A stretch of DNA of 64,000 bases from Insolitispirillum peregrinum (GCF_042665255.1 NZ_JBHTCD010000008.1), one strand, 5' to 3'. Shown: positions 1 to 8,181, numbered from the stretch's first letter. Made by a program: numbers and translations. Notes: a model not told the origin generated them from the sequence alone.

Positions 1-92
1 CGATCTACCTCGCCTTCTTCCAGTTCACCCACAACGCACGCCGAAGAGGAAAAGCTCTCCTCGGGGCACTGGTCGGCGCATTGCTCGCCTGA
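1..92 (+). CDS. C-terminal fragment of an unidentified protein
   Basis: An open frame enters from the left edge (first full codon at base 3) and ends at TGA 90-92. The visible tail of about 29 residues has a hydrophobic start, a short basic cluster (ARRRGK) and a hydrophobic end (LVGALLA), as in the last segment of an integral membrane protein. It is followed within 60 bp by a strong hairpin terminator, which supports a real gene end. Too little is visible to assign a family. Confidence 0.5.
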   Translation, partial: IYLAFFQFTHNARRRGKALLGALVGALLA

Positions 93-151
93 TCCCTTCC
101 CATCACCCCGAAACACGGGAAGAGCCTTGCCTTTTACCGGGCAAAAGAAAA

Positions 152-186
152 CGCCAGCTCCGGGGAAGGGAGCTGGCGGTCTTTTT
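152..186. terminator. Bidirectional rho-independent terminator
   Basis: A perfect 10-bp stem (152-161 with 169-178, loop 162-168) is followed on the plus strand by a T run (182-186) and on the minus strand by a T-rich tract. It lies between the rightward fragment ending at 92 and the leftward cytochrome gene ending at 212, so it can serve both. Confidence 0.85.
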
Positions 187-211
187 GTCACATCATGAAG
201 ATGCAAGCAGC

Positions 212-619
212 TTACTTCAGGGTGCCGAGGTAGGCGATGACGTTGGCGCGGTCATCGGCCGACGGCAGCTTGAAGGTCATCTTGGAACGCACTTCGGCTT
301 CGCCGGACTTGGCGCGCAGGAAGGCGGTCGGGTCTTCGAGGTACTGCATCAGGTTGGCTTCGTCCCAGGTGAACTTGGCCGCAGCATCGACAAAGCCCTT
401 GGAATAGCTGTAACCGGCAGCCTTGGCCGCACCACGGGTGGTCACCCCGAACAGGTTCGGGCCAACCTTGTTGGCGCCGCCGGTTTCAAAGGTATGGCAG
501 GCGACACATTTCGCCTTGGCGATCTTTTCACCGGCAGCGGCATCGCCAGCGGCAAACGCGGCAGTGCTGGTGATCGACAGGGCGGCGACAGTGCTCAGGG
601 CAATAAACAGTGATTTCAT
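212..619 (-). CDS. Soluble cytochrome c, class I (c2/c550-like), copy 1
   Basis: A 135-residue periplasmic electron carrier. Residues 1-23 form a Sec signal peptide with a likely AFA cleavage motif. The haem motif CVACH is at 38-42, and the conserved TFETGG and KVGPNLFG stretches follow. The axial Met is probably M114 in SKMTFKLP, and the C-terminal helix contains DDRANVIAYL. These features match mitochondrial-type cytochrome c/c2. The start at 619 was chosen because the signal peptide begins there and a GGGAA-like Shine-Dalgarno precedes it; the open frame runs further upstream without support. It lies downstream of a close paralogue on the same strand, separated by a terminator-like hairpin, so the two are probably expressed separately. 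The redox partner (oxidase, peroxidase or reaction centre) cannot be told from this window. Confidence 0.93.
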   Translation of the reverse strand: MKSLFIALSTVAALSITSTAAFAAGDAAAGEKIAKAKCVACHTFETGGANKVGPNLFGVTTRGAAKAAGYSYSKGFVDAAAKFTWDEANLMQYLEDPTAFLRAKSGEAEVRSKMTFKLPSADDRANVIAYLGTLK

Positions 620-846
620 CCCGGATTCCCTTGGATTGTCAGACTCCGGCAACAGCATGGGCATGTCAGGGCTGCCCCGGAGTGTATGTTTGCTCGCTTC
701 AGGCCGGTCGGGTTGCGGGTGGTCCGTTGGCAGGCATGCGGATTTTTTACACGCATGACGGTAACCCGGCCCCAATCTTTGGCGGCGGAATTATGGACAA
801 ACTTTAATCTTTTGTCTTGCCTAAAAACCATATTTTTTATAAAAGA

Positions 847-878
847 AACCACCGCCCAAGCAGACTCGGGCAGTGGTT
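847..878 (-). terminator. Terminator after cytochrome c copy 2
   Basis: An 11-bp stem (847-857 with 868-878, one G-T pair) is followed on the minus strand by TTTCTTTTAT. It lies 46 bp past the stop of the upstream cytochrome gene and separates it from copy 1. Confidence 0.75.
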
Positions 879-923
879 CCTTTGGGATTGTCATCCTGTG
901 AACGCTGAAAAGCCGGGGATGGC

Positions 924-1334
924 TTATTTCAGGGTTTCCAGATAGGCAATGACATTGGCGCGGTCGTCGGGGGACGGCAGCTTGAAGGTCATCTTGGACG
1001 CGCCCTTGGCTTCACCGGCCTTTTCGGTCAGGAACTTGGTCGGGTCGGTCAGGTAAGCGTCCAGCGACGCGGCATCCCACGACGCCATCTTGGCAGCAGC
1101 GGCGGTGTACAGCGGCGAGTAAGCGAAGTTGGCAGCCTTGCCGGTGCCACGGGTGGTCACGCCGAACAGGTTCGGGCCGACCTTGTTGGCCCCGCCGGTT
1201 TCGAAGGTGTGGCAGGCGGCGCACTTGGTCTTGGCGATCTTTTCGCCGGCAGCGGCATCGCCAGCGGCGAAAGCAGCGTTGCTGGCCAGGGTAGCAATGG
1301 CAACAGCGCTCAGCGCCATCACAAACTTCTTCAT
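924..1334 (-). CDS. Soluble cytochrome c, class I (c2/c550-like), copy 2
   Basis: A 136-residue periplasmic cytochrome c, closely related to the gene at 212-619. It has a signal peptide (about 1-23, AFA), the haem motif CAACH at 38-42, the shared GPNLFGVTTRG segment, the probable Met ligand M115 in SKMTFKLP, and the same C-terminal helix. The start at 1334 follows AGGAG with a 7-base gap, a strong site. Differences from copy 1 are concentrated in the middle (64-112) and in the signal peptide, so this is an older tandem duplication rather than a recent one. It has its own promoter (1417-1445) and its own terminator. Confidence 0.94.
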   Translation of the reverse strand: MKKFVMALSAVAIATLASNAAFAAGDAAAGEKIAKTKCAACHTFETGGANKVGPNLFGVTTRGTGKAANFAYSPLYTAAAAKMASWDAASLDAYLTDPTKFLTEKAGEAKGASKMTFKLPSPDDRANVIAYLETLK

Positions 1335-1416
1335 CCCAAACTCCTCTTGTATTCGATCTGTGTCGATTTGTTTCGCACTCACCCTTTTGGGGGATCTGAA
1401 GAGCGAAAGGCAGCGG

Positions 1417-1445
1417 ACTATACCGGCTCCGCAATCACTGCACAA
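1417..1445 (-). promoter_or_regulatory. Sigma-70-type promoter for cytochrome c copy 2
   Basis: Read on the minus strand this is TTGTGC, a 17-bp spacer, then TATAGT. It sits about 83 bp upstream of the start at 1334. Spacing is optimal and both boxes are close to consensus. Confidence 0.6.
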
Positions 1446-1721
1446 GCGAAGGACAGGCCAAATCCCGTATTATAAATATGGTTTTGGCTCCCAACCTTAC
1501 AGACTGGAAAGGCTTTTTGCGGCCTTTGCTTCGGTCCTCCGGCGGGATAACGGCGGATAAGGAGAGACTGCCTCAGGAATACGGCAGGTTTGCGGTTGGC
1601 GGCAATGATACTTTTGTCATGATTGCGTCAGGACAGTGGCTGTGCTGTGGCAGGGGTGCGGGTGTCGATGACAGGGGGCTTGAGAGCCGTTGCCCTCAGG
1701 CCCCGTGGCATGCGCGACAGA

Positions 1722-2132
1722 TCAGAACGTGCTGTGCGTTTTGGTCAGTGTCGTCGTGCTCACTTTCCCGGAGGTGTCGTATTCGACATTCAGCATCTGC
1801 ATGTCGACAAAACGGCGCGAGTACGAGGTAAAGGTGTGGCTGTAGACATGAGCGGTCTTGCCGTTGGACAGGGCCGATGTCGACAGCGGAGCCCCCAGCA
1901 TCTGGACGACTCGTTCTTTTGGCGTTCCGACCGGGATCAGCGCCTTGATGCTGGTTTCGTCAACACTGGCCAGCATCGCCGGACCTTCATCCTTGTCGGC
2001 CAAAGCGCCACCGGCGGCGTAGGGATTTGCATAGTAGGGATCGTAAGGCATGCAGCCCGATGTCGCCAGAGCCAGGCCAAGAGCAGACAACGAGAGTGCT
2101 TTTACAGACAGGTTCCGCAGCATGGTATGCAT
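1722..2132 (-). CDS. Small outer-membrane lipoprotein, SmpA/OmlA (BamE-like) domain
   Basis: 136 residues. Residues 1-26 form a lipoprotein signal peptide with a lipobox ending at C27 (TSGC), so the mature protein should be lipid-anchored. The mature part has a Pro/Tyr/Gly-rich linker and then a single SmpA/OmlA-type domain (about 60-133), recognisable by VGTPKERVVQMLGAP and a C-terminal beta strand pair. BamE proteins help the BAM complex insert beta-barrels, but several alphaproteobacterial relatives are uncharacterised, so a direct BamE role is inference. The first ATG is favoured because AGGAG lies 6 bases upstream. It stands alone between cytochrome c and an AT-rich gap. Confidence 0.8.
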   Translation of the reverse strand: MHTMLRNLSVKALSLSALGLALATSGCMPYDPYYANPYAAGGALADKDEGPAMLASVDETSIKALIPVGTPKERVVQMLGAPLSTSALSNGKTAHVYSHTFTSYSRRFVDMQMLNVEYDTSGKVSTTTLTKTHSTF

Positions 2133-2806
2133 TCTTCTCTCCTGTACGGGCCTTGATGAATACGTTGAGTATCAAAGTGTCCCGAGTTCAATTCTTGAAC
2201 GTATTAAACGAAATCCAGGATATGCCTACGCTTGGTAGCGTACGCTGATCTGATCTGGACAAGGGTATGATATCATGGGGCAAAAGATATAATAGTTTCT
2301 TTTGAAGGTATTGATGGTCACCGTTCATTTATTATGGTGTGGTCTTTTCATCCCGGTCGTAATGGATAGTTATTTGAGATTGTTGTATTTTCTTGTTATA
2401 TTTGTTTTTTCTTGTTTTTTCTTGTTTTTCGATTCGGTCAGGATGCATCTTTATGGAGAACTTGACGGCCATCACAGACGGACATGTGCTGCGGGTGTAA
2501 CAAGGATGTGAGGCGCTGAATTTAATCTTGACTAAAATAGTCCTGATTATAAACTGGAATGGTTATAAAAAGTCACGCTTTGCTCTAAAGATGCTGAAAT
2601 ATGGCGAATTTTAGGCAGGCGGATTGCCTTGAAAAAGACACTCTTTGCCGACACTCTCAAAAACGTACCAAGCAGTACAACCCGAAGCAGAGCCATCGTC
2701 ACCGCGTCTGTCAGGGGCTTGAGAAAACCACCGGGGTCTTCCCCGTCTGGCAGAGGTAATGGGGAAACGCGGTCCTGGAACGGCCTGGAAGTTAGGAGAA
2801 ACCCGC
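2133..2806. other. AT-rich intergenic stretch upstream of rpoH
   Basis: About 670 bp without a convincing gene. The middle (about 2230-2640) is visibly AT-rich against the GC-rich surroundings. It holds a T-tract with three imperfect copies of a TTTTCTTGTT-like unit near 2400-2430. One small open frame (2302-2511, TTG start or ATG 2314) would encode a hydrophobic peptide but has no good ribosome binding site. The right part should contain the rpoH promoter and leader; no clear -10/-35 pair with normal spacing was found. Confidence 0.5.
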
Positions 2807-3739
2807 ATGGCAAAGATCAATGTGTCGGTCCCGAGTGTCGCAGCAGAAGGCGGCCTGAGCCAGTACATGGAAGCCATCAAGCGCTATCCTTTGCTGCAGC
2901 CGAGCGAAGAGCTTGAGCTGGCCTTTCAGTACCGTGACCATGGCAGCGAAGCCGCTGGCGTCCGGCTGATTACCAGCCATCTGCGACTGGTGGCCAAAAT
3001 AGCCATGGGGTACCGCTATTACGGCCTGCCGGTGGCTGACCTGATTTCCGAAGGGAATCTGGGGCTGCTGCGTGCCGTGCAGAAATTCGAGCCGGAAAAG
3101 GGCTTCCGTCTGGCCACCTATGCCATGTGGTGGATCAAGGCCTCGATCAACGAATACGTCCTGAATTCGTGGTCGCTGGTCAAGGTCGGTACCGTCGCGG
3201 CGCAAAAGAAGCTGTTCTTCAACCTGCGCAAGATGAAGGCCCGGCTGGGCGTCTATGAAGACAGCGAGCTGACGCCGGAACAGGCTACGTGGATTGCCAC
3301 CGAACTGTCGGTGCCGGTCGAGGAAGTCCATGCGATGAACCGCCGCCTGTCGCGGCAGGATGCCTCGCTGGATGTGCCGGTCAGCGAAGATGGTGAACTC
3401 AGCCGGATGGACATGCTGGTTGATGACCGGGCCAGTCAGGAAGACGAACTGGCCTCGAAGCAGGAACGTCATCTCGGCTCGCAATTGCTGAAAGACGCCC
3501 TGGAAACCCTGAACGACCGTGAACGTCATATCCTGACCGAACGCCGCCTGCGCTCGGCTCCGATCACGCTGGAGGATCTGGGCAAGGAATACGGCATTTC
3601 GCGTGAGCGGGTGCGCCAGATCGAAAACCGCGCTTTTGAAAAGCTGCAAACCGCCGTGCGCAAGGCGGCGGCGGCGCTGGAAAGTCCGGGCCGTCGGGCC
3701 ATCGGGGCGCTGCGCTCGCTGTCGTCGTCGATGTCGTAA
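2807..3739 (+). CDS. rpoH: RNA polymerase sigma-32 factor (heat shock)
   Basis: 310 residues, a usual length for RpoH. Region 2 is clear (GNLGLLRAVQKFEP at 84-97, TYAMWWIKASINEY at 104-117). It is followed directly by the RpoH box QKKLFFNLR at 133-141, which distinguishes sigma-32 from other group sigma factors. Region 4.2 carries the helix-turn-helix LEDLGKEYGISRERVRQIE near 256-274. The start at 2807 has TAGGAG eight bases upstream; the open frame extends to 2759 without a site. RpoH directs transcription of chaperone and protease genes after protein-folding stress. A weak G-C rich hairpin follows at about 3770-3795. Confidence 0.95.
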   Translation: MAKINVSVPSVAAEGGLSQYMEAIKRYPLLQPSEELELAFQYRDHGSEAAGVRLITSHLRLVAKIAMGYRYYGLPVADLISEGNLGLLRAVQKFEPEKGFRLATYAMWWIKASINEYVLNSWSLVKVGTVAAQKKLFFNLRKMKARLGVYEDSELTPEQATWIATELSVPVEEVHAMNRRLSRQDASLDVPVSEDGELSRMDMLVDDRASQEDELASKQERHLGSQLLKDALETLNDRERHILTERRLRSAPITLEDLGKEYGISRERVRQIENRAFEKLQTAVRKAAAALESPGRRAIGALRSLSSSMS

Positions 3740-3847
3740 CCAACCCTGTTGCCGGTGTGATGCTGCGGGCTCCTTTGCGCTGTGCAAAGGGGCCTGTTTG
3801 CTTTACAGAGACAGTCCTTCTGCGTCCTGATGTGGCTGCCTGTCCCG

Positions 3848-5704
3848 ATGCGCCTGATCATTGCTGAGAAACCTCAAGTGGCGTCGGCAATTGCTGGTGC
3901 CTTTGCCGGGCCGGGGCGACCTGACGGAGCGAGTTTTCGCCTGCTGAATGGAGATCAGGTGACATGGTTGTTCGGTCATGTCCTGCGGCTGGGCGACCCG
4001 GAAGACCATGATCCAGCGGCAGAACACTGGTCGTGGAGCCGGTTGCCGCTGGCGTGGCCGGTCAGCCATCACCTTGTGCCGCAGTATGCCGACCATGTGC
4101 AGGCGGTGGTGGCGTTGGCCCGACAGGCCGAGGCCCTGATCCATGCCGGAGACCCCGATGCCGAAGGGCAACGGGTGGTTGACGAACTGATTGACTGGGC
4201 CGGGCTGGAGCACCTGCCATGCTGGCGGGTGATGATCAACGACCTTAACCCCCAGCCTATCCGGCAAGCCTTTGAACAGATGCAGGACAACCGCCTTTAT
4301 CGCCCGTTGTCGCGCTCGGTGCTGGTGCGGGCGGTGTGTGACCAGCGCTATGGCTATAACCTGACCCGCGCCTGTACGCTGGCCGGACGGCAGCGTGGGG
4401 GCAGCGGGGTGCTGTCGGTTGGCCGGGTTCAGACGCCGATGCTGGGGTTGGTGGTCGCCCGCGACAGGGCCCATGAACAGCATCGTCCGCACACCGTCCA
4501 TCATCTGCAGGCGTTGCTGTCCCTGCCGGGGGTGAGCGAACCGCTGTGGGCAGACTGGCTGCCGCTGGAAGACGACGGTCTGGATGATGACGGGCGGGTG
4601 GTGGTCCCGGAGGTGGCCCGGCGGGCGGCGGAACAGGTGCGGACTCCCGGTGCGCTGATCCAGTCGGTGACGCAGGAGGATCTGGCCGCCGAGGTGCCGT
4701 TGCCCTATAACCTGCTGACCCTGCAGGCGGATGCGGCGGCGCTGCATGGCCTGTTGCCGTGGCAGGTCAGCGATGCCACCCAACGGCTGCGCGATCACCA
4801 TAACGCCATCACCTATAACCGTTCCGATTGCCGCTATCTGCACCCGCCCCGGCCCGAGGAGGCTGCTGCGGTGCTGGCATCGCTGGTGCCGTGGATGGAC
4901 CAGGCCCGGCAGGCGGACGTCCATCATCGGAGCGCGGCGTTCGACAGTGCGCAGGTGGGGGCGCACCATGCGATTATCCCGACTGGCCGTGTTCCGTCAC
5001 CGTCAGCCTTGTCCGAGGTCGAACGGCAGGTTTATGACCTGATTGCCCGCCTGTATGTCGGGCAGTTCTTTCCGGCGCACCAGGGACGGGAAACGCTGGT
5101 GACGGTGGTCGCTGGTGGGCATCTGTTGCAGGTGGGGGGGCAAACCGTTCTGAGGTCGGGCTGGCAGGATGTGTTGATCCCCGGTCAGGGCCATGAGCCA
5201 CAGGAGCGGTCACCGACCATCACCGGCCCGCTGGCCGAGGCCCTGAGCGCGGTGCGTCGTGGGCAACAGGCGACGGTCGTCGATGTGCGTGTCACACCAC
5301 GCCAGACACCGCCACCGCCGCGTTATCGGATGCAGACTCTGTTGCTTGATCTGGCGCAGGTGGCCAAGTATGTGCGTGACCCGGCGATCCGGCGGCTGTT
5401 GCTGGACAAGGACCGGGGCAAGGCCCATGAGCGCGGCGGGCTGGGGACGCCAGCAACGCGGGATGCGCTGTTGCAGACGCTGATCCGGCGTGGATTGCTG
5501 GAGATCAACGGTCAGGAGGTCCGCTCGACCATGCGTGGCAAGGCGCTGTGTGCGGCCCTGCCACCGCTGGCAACCGGCCCTGATCTGACGGCGTTGTGGC
5601 ACCACCTGTTCCGCCAGATCGCCGAGGGCACCCGTACCGAAGACAGCGTTCTGGCCGAAATTGATGCCTTTATCGCTGATGAGGTGGAACGGGTGCGCCG
5701 GTAG
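3848..5704 (+). CDS. topB: DNA topoisomerase III (type IA)
   Basis: A 618-residue type IA topoisomerase that relaxes and decatenates DNA through a 5-prime phosphotyrosine. The TOPRIM domain starts RLIIAEKPQVA (E7) and carries DPDAEGQ with D102, D104 and E106. The family signature LSVGRVQTPMLGL follows. The catalytic tyrosine is Y323 in TYNRSDCRYL, where E. coli TopB has YPRSDC. There is no C-terminal zinc-finger region, as in other TopB proteins. The start at 3848 is set by the conserved N-terminus; no strong ribosome binding site is visible and the open frame extends to 3782. It is separated from rpoH by about 110 bp and has no evident functional partner nearby. TopB is not universal in alphaproteobacterial chromosomes and is common on conjugative elements, so transfer is possible, but no mobility genes are present. 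Confidence 0.92.
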   Translation: MRLIIAEKPQVASAIAGAFAGPGRPDGASFRLLNGDQVTWLFGHVLRLGDPEDHDPAAEHWSWSRLPLAWPVSHHLVPQYADHVQAVVALARQAEALIHAGDPDAEGQRVVDELIDWAGLEHLPCWRVMINDLNPQPIRQAFEQMQDNRLYRPLSRSVLVRAVCDQRYGYNLTRACTLAGRQRGGSGVLSVGRVQTPMLGLVVARDRAHEQHRPHTVHHLQALLSLPGVSEPLWADWLPLEDDGLDDDGRVVVPEVARRAAEQVRTPGALIQSVTQEDLAAEVPLPYNLLTLQADAAALHGLLPWQVSDATQRLRDHHNAITYNRSDCRYLHPPRPEEAAAVLASLVPWMDQARQADVHHRSAAFDSAQVGAHHAIIPTGRVPSPSALSEVERQVYDLIARLYVGQFFPAHQGRETLVTVVAGGHLLQVGGQTVLRSGWQDVLIPGQGHEPQERSPTITGPLAEALSAVRRGQQATVVDVRVTPRQTPPPPRYRMQTLLLDLAQVAKYVRDPAIRRLLLDKDRGKAHERGGLGTPATRDALLQTLIRRGLLEINGQEVRSTMRGKALCAALPPLATGPDLTALWHHLFRQIAEGTRTEDSVLAEIDAFIADEVERVRR

Positions 5705-5732
5705 TGTGGGTCACATCACAGGATACGACGCT

Positions 5733-6125
5733 TCAGGCCACCTGACGGGCGGCAAAGGCGGCGGTGGCGGAGTCCATGGTGTTGCGGTGCAGGATGAACC
5801 ATTGCGGCACCTGATCGCCGACATAGGCGCGGGCAAAGGCGATGTTGCCCTTGTCGACATGGGCGCGGAAGCGGCGCATTTCGGCCAGTACGCGGCCATG
5901 TTCGCCCTTGTGGCAATCGATGGCGAAAAATCCGGTCTGCTCCATCAGGGCTTCTTCGCGGGCGAAGTGGGCCACGGTGTGATCATACAGACGATCAAAC
6001 AGGGCGGGCAGGTCGGCATCACTGGCCGCGACGCAGGCATTGACCAGCGCCAGAAACTCTTCGTGGTCGTGGTCCATGAAATCGACGCCGACCGACAGAT
6101 CGGGGGTCCAGGGCAGGGTGCTCAT
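5733..6125 (-). CDS. Bacteriohemerythrin (single-domain O2-binding protein)
   Basis: A 130-residue stand-alone hemerythrin. All seven di-iron ligands of the bacterial family can be placed: H21, H53, E57, H72, H76, H113 and D118, with the expected spacings (HFAREE, HKGEH, HRNTMD). Such proteins bind O2 reversibly and are proposed to deliver or sense oxygen in microaerobic or motile bacteria. The start at 6125 follows GGAGAG. The upstream gap contains a near-consensus FNR/FixK box (6187-6200), consistent with induction at low oxygen. It lies on the same strand downstream of the BKACE gene with a gap of about 100 bp, but the box suggests its own promoter. Confidence 0.93.
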   Translation of the reverse strand: MSTLPWTPDLSVGVDFMDHDHEEFLALVNACVAASDADLPALFDRLYDHTVAHFAREEALMEQTGFFAIDCHKGEHGRVLAEMRRFRAHVDKGNIAFARAYVGDQVPQWFILHRNTMDSATAAFAARQVA

Positions 6126-6186
6126 GATGGCTCTCCGAAAGGCTGTGTGCGATGACTGTTTGTCTCACAGGGGCGGGGGAGCATCC

Positions 6187-6200
6187 TTGACCATAATCAA
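6187..6200 (-). promoter_or_regulatory. FNR/FixK-type binding box upstream of bacteriohemerythrin
   Basis: Minus-strand TTGATTATGGTCAA matches the FNR consensus TTGAT-N4-ATCAA at nine of ten defined positions. Its centre is about 68 bp before the start codon of the hemerythrin gene and it lies outside the upstream coding region. Confidence 0.6.
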
Positions 6201-6227
6201 ATTAAGGTCATTTTGCACGCATGCTTG

Positions 6228-7088
6228 TTACGGGGCGAGCAGCGACCGCACATGGTCGGCGGTGGCCAGCGGGCGGGCCAGCAGGCGCGCGACCTCGGCC
6301 AGCCGCTGCAACGGCTCGGCGGGGGAGGCGGCAAGGCTGCCATCGGGACGCCACAGGTTGTTTTCAAAGCCCACCCGCGGGTGGCCTCCCAGACAGAGGG
6401 CTGCAGCGGCGCTGGCCGATTCTTCCGGGCCAAAGGCGCACAGGCTCCACGGACGCGGGAAAGGGCTGCGGCTTTGGGTGGCTTGCCAGCGGTCGATGAA
6501 ACAGGCGGCATCGGTCGGGGTAGACCGCTGGCCGTCGGCATAGCGGCCCAGCACGAACAACGGGAACAGTGGACCGTCGGGGATCAGGCCCCGGCGGAGC
6601 AGATCACCCAGCCAGATCACCTCGGCCGGAGCATAGAGAATCGGCTGAATCAGGCAGCCCTGCTGATGCAGGTCAGCAAACAGCTCGGCAGCAGCACTTT
6701 CGTGGCTGCGGTCGGGGATGAATTCGCGCAGGGCAATCGAGACCGCTTCCGGGCGGGTGGCCTGGACGACGGCGCGCTGTTCTTCCGGGCTGTAACGGCC
6801 CACGGCTTCGGTGGTGATCTGGATCACCAGCCGCTCGCCCACCTGCTGCCGGATGGCGGCGATGGCGTCGCGGTAGGTGTCGGCATCCAGCAGGTGGGTT
6901 CCGTCAGCGGCGCGGACGTGCAGGTGCAGAATTGACGCCCCGGCCTCCAGACAGTCGGCCGCACAACGGGCCAGTTCGGCGCTGGTCAGCGGGATGGCCG
7001 GATGGTCGGCGTGGGTGCGGCGGGCTCCGTTGGGGGCCGTGATCAGGATCACCGGATCGGGTGCCAGGGACAACGGAGCCGTGCTCAT
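6228..7088 (-). CDS. Beta-keto acid cleavage enzyme (BKACE, DUF849 family)
   Basis: 286 residues, the family's usual size. BKACE enzymes are zinc-dependent TIM-barrel proteins that condense a beta-keto acid with acetyl-CoA to give a CoA ester and acetoacetate; the prototype is 3-keto-5-aminohexanoate cleavage enzyme (Kce) of lysine fermentation. Visible signatures are ITAPNGARR near the N-terminus, the zinc ligands HLH (H55, H57), and GHPRVGFENN towards the C-terminus, which holds the third ligand Glu. Substrate cannot be assigned from sequence alone. It starts 28 bp after the RpiR regulator stop, so the two form an operon and the regulator probably senses a related metabolite. Confidence 0.88.
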   Translation of the reverse strand: MSTAPLSLAPDPVILITAPNGARRTHADHPAIPLTSAELARCAADCLEAGASILHLHVRAADGTHLLDADTYRDAIAAIRQQVGERLVIQITTEAVGRYSPEEQRAVVQATRPEAVSIALREFIPDRSHESAAAELFADLHQQGCLIQPILYAPAEVIWLGDLLRRGLIPDGPLFPLFVLGRYADGQRSTPTDAACFIDRWQATQSRSPFPRPWSLCAFGPEESASAAAALCLGGHPRVGFENNLWRPDGSLAASPAEPLQRLAEVARLLARPLATADHVRSLLAP

Positions 7089-7115
7089 CGGGGGAGTCCT
7101 TTGTTGCGGGTGGCG

Positions 7116-8012
7116 TCAGACCCGGCGCTTGCGCTTGGGTTCCTGCCAATAGGCTTCAACTTGCCGCAATTGTTGTTCGCGGTCACGCAATGTTTCCACC
7201 GCGCCTTCGCCCGCGATGCAGGTCAGGGCACCGAGCACCTGTTGCAACAGAGCCTGCGGGGCGACCAGCGAATGGAAAAAATTCGGGCTGGAGGTTTCGG
7301 CAATCAGCAGGTGGCGGGCATCATGGGCAATCGGTGCCGTCGGGCTGTCGGTGATGGCAATGACGGCGGCTCCGGCGCTGTGGGCCAGCTCGACCAGCTC
7401 GACGGTATCATGGGCATAGGGGCGGACGCTGAACACCACCAGACAATCCTGCGGCGCAATGCCGCGCAGGCCGTCAAGATAGGTACCGCCCGCGCCATCG
7501 ACCAGACGGCAATCCTCGCGCAGCATCGAACAGCCGTAGTGAAAGGAGTAGGCCAGCGAAAAACAACTGCGCAGTCCCAGCACATAGACCCGGCGGACCC
7601 GTGACAGGGTTTCGGCGGCGGCCAGAATGGTCGTGCGCTGTTTGTCGTTTTCACAACAGGCCATTTCCAGCGCGTTGAGATCGGCGTCGGCCATGTCCTT
7701 CAGCAGCGCCTCGAGTCCCTCACCGTTCTGGCGGGCGTGCAGGGCACGGGCGCGGGCTTCATAGGTGCCCTCGCCGCCGCGCAGCCAGTTGCGGTATGGC
7801 TCGCGCAGTTCCTCAAAGCCTTCAAAGCCAAGGGCGCGCGCCAGCCGGACCATCGTTGACGGCTTTACCCCGGCATGGGCGGCCAGGCGGCGCATCGAGG
7901 TCAGGGCGACTTCTTCGGGGTGGGCGAGGAGGTAGCGGGCGCCCTGGCGCAGTTGTGGGCTGAGGCTGTCATAGGCTTGTTGCAACTGGGTAGTGATGAC
8001 GTCAACGGTCAC
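7116..8012 (-). CDS. RpiR-family transcriptional regulator (HTH plus SIS domain)
   Basis: 298 residues with a GTG start preceded by GAGGG. The N-terminal HTH_6 domain (about 1-80) has the typical SMRRLAAHAGVKPSTMVRLARALGF helix-turn-helix region. The SIS domain (about 125-260), starting near RVYVLGLRSCFSL, normally binds a phosphosugar or related ligand. RpiR proteins repress or activate sugar and amino-acid catabolic genes. It heads the leftward pair with the BKACE gene. A perfect inverted repeat 150 bp upstream (8165-8181) is a good operator candidate. Confidence 0.92.
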   Translation of the reverse strand: MTVDVITTQLQQAYDSLSPQLRQGARYLLAHPEEVALTSMRRLAAHAGVKPSTMVRLARALGFEGFEELREPYRNWLRGGEGTYEARARALHARQNGEGLEALLKDMADADLNALEMACCENDKQRTTILAAAETLSRVRRVYVLGLRSCFSLAYSFHYGCSMLREDCRLVDGAGGTYLDGLRGIAPQDCLVVFSVRPYAHDTVELVELAHSAGAAVIAITDSPTAPIAHDARHLLIAETSSPNFFHSLVAPQALLQQVLGALTCIAGEGAVETLRDREQQLRQVEAYWQEPKRKRRV

Positions 8013-8164
8013 GATAGCCCTCGGAACGGACAGAACGGCCCTTGATGCTGCTCCGGGTCTTTTCCGCGCGGACAGACGGCATCAAGGAGATCCAGAGCCG
8101 GTCAGAATCCGCCAGCCTCTGGAAGCGAAACACACTATTGCTGCAGGTAAGCGTTTGCAACGAC

Positions 8165-8181
8165 TGTTTCAATATGAAACA
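8165..8181. promoter_or_regulatory. Perfect palindrome, candidate RpiR operator
   Basis: TGTTTCA-ATA-TGAAACA is a perfect 7-bp inverted repeat with a 3-bp centre, in the divergent gap between the RpiR gene (start 8012, leftward) and apt (start 8318, rightward). Binding by the adjacent regulator is inferred from position and symmetry. Confidence 0.55.

Noticed and set aside
2302..2511. Small hydrophobic frame with TTG or ATG start
   Set aside because: No ribosome binding site, lies in AT-rich repetitive sequence where such frames are expected; mentioned only in the gap description.
2528..2553. Sigma-70 promoter TTGACT ... TATAAA upstream of rpoH
   Set aside because: The spacer is only 14 bp, too short for a normal promoter.
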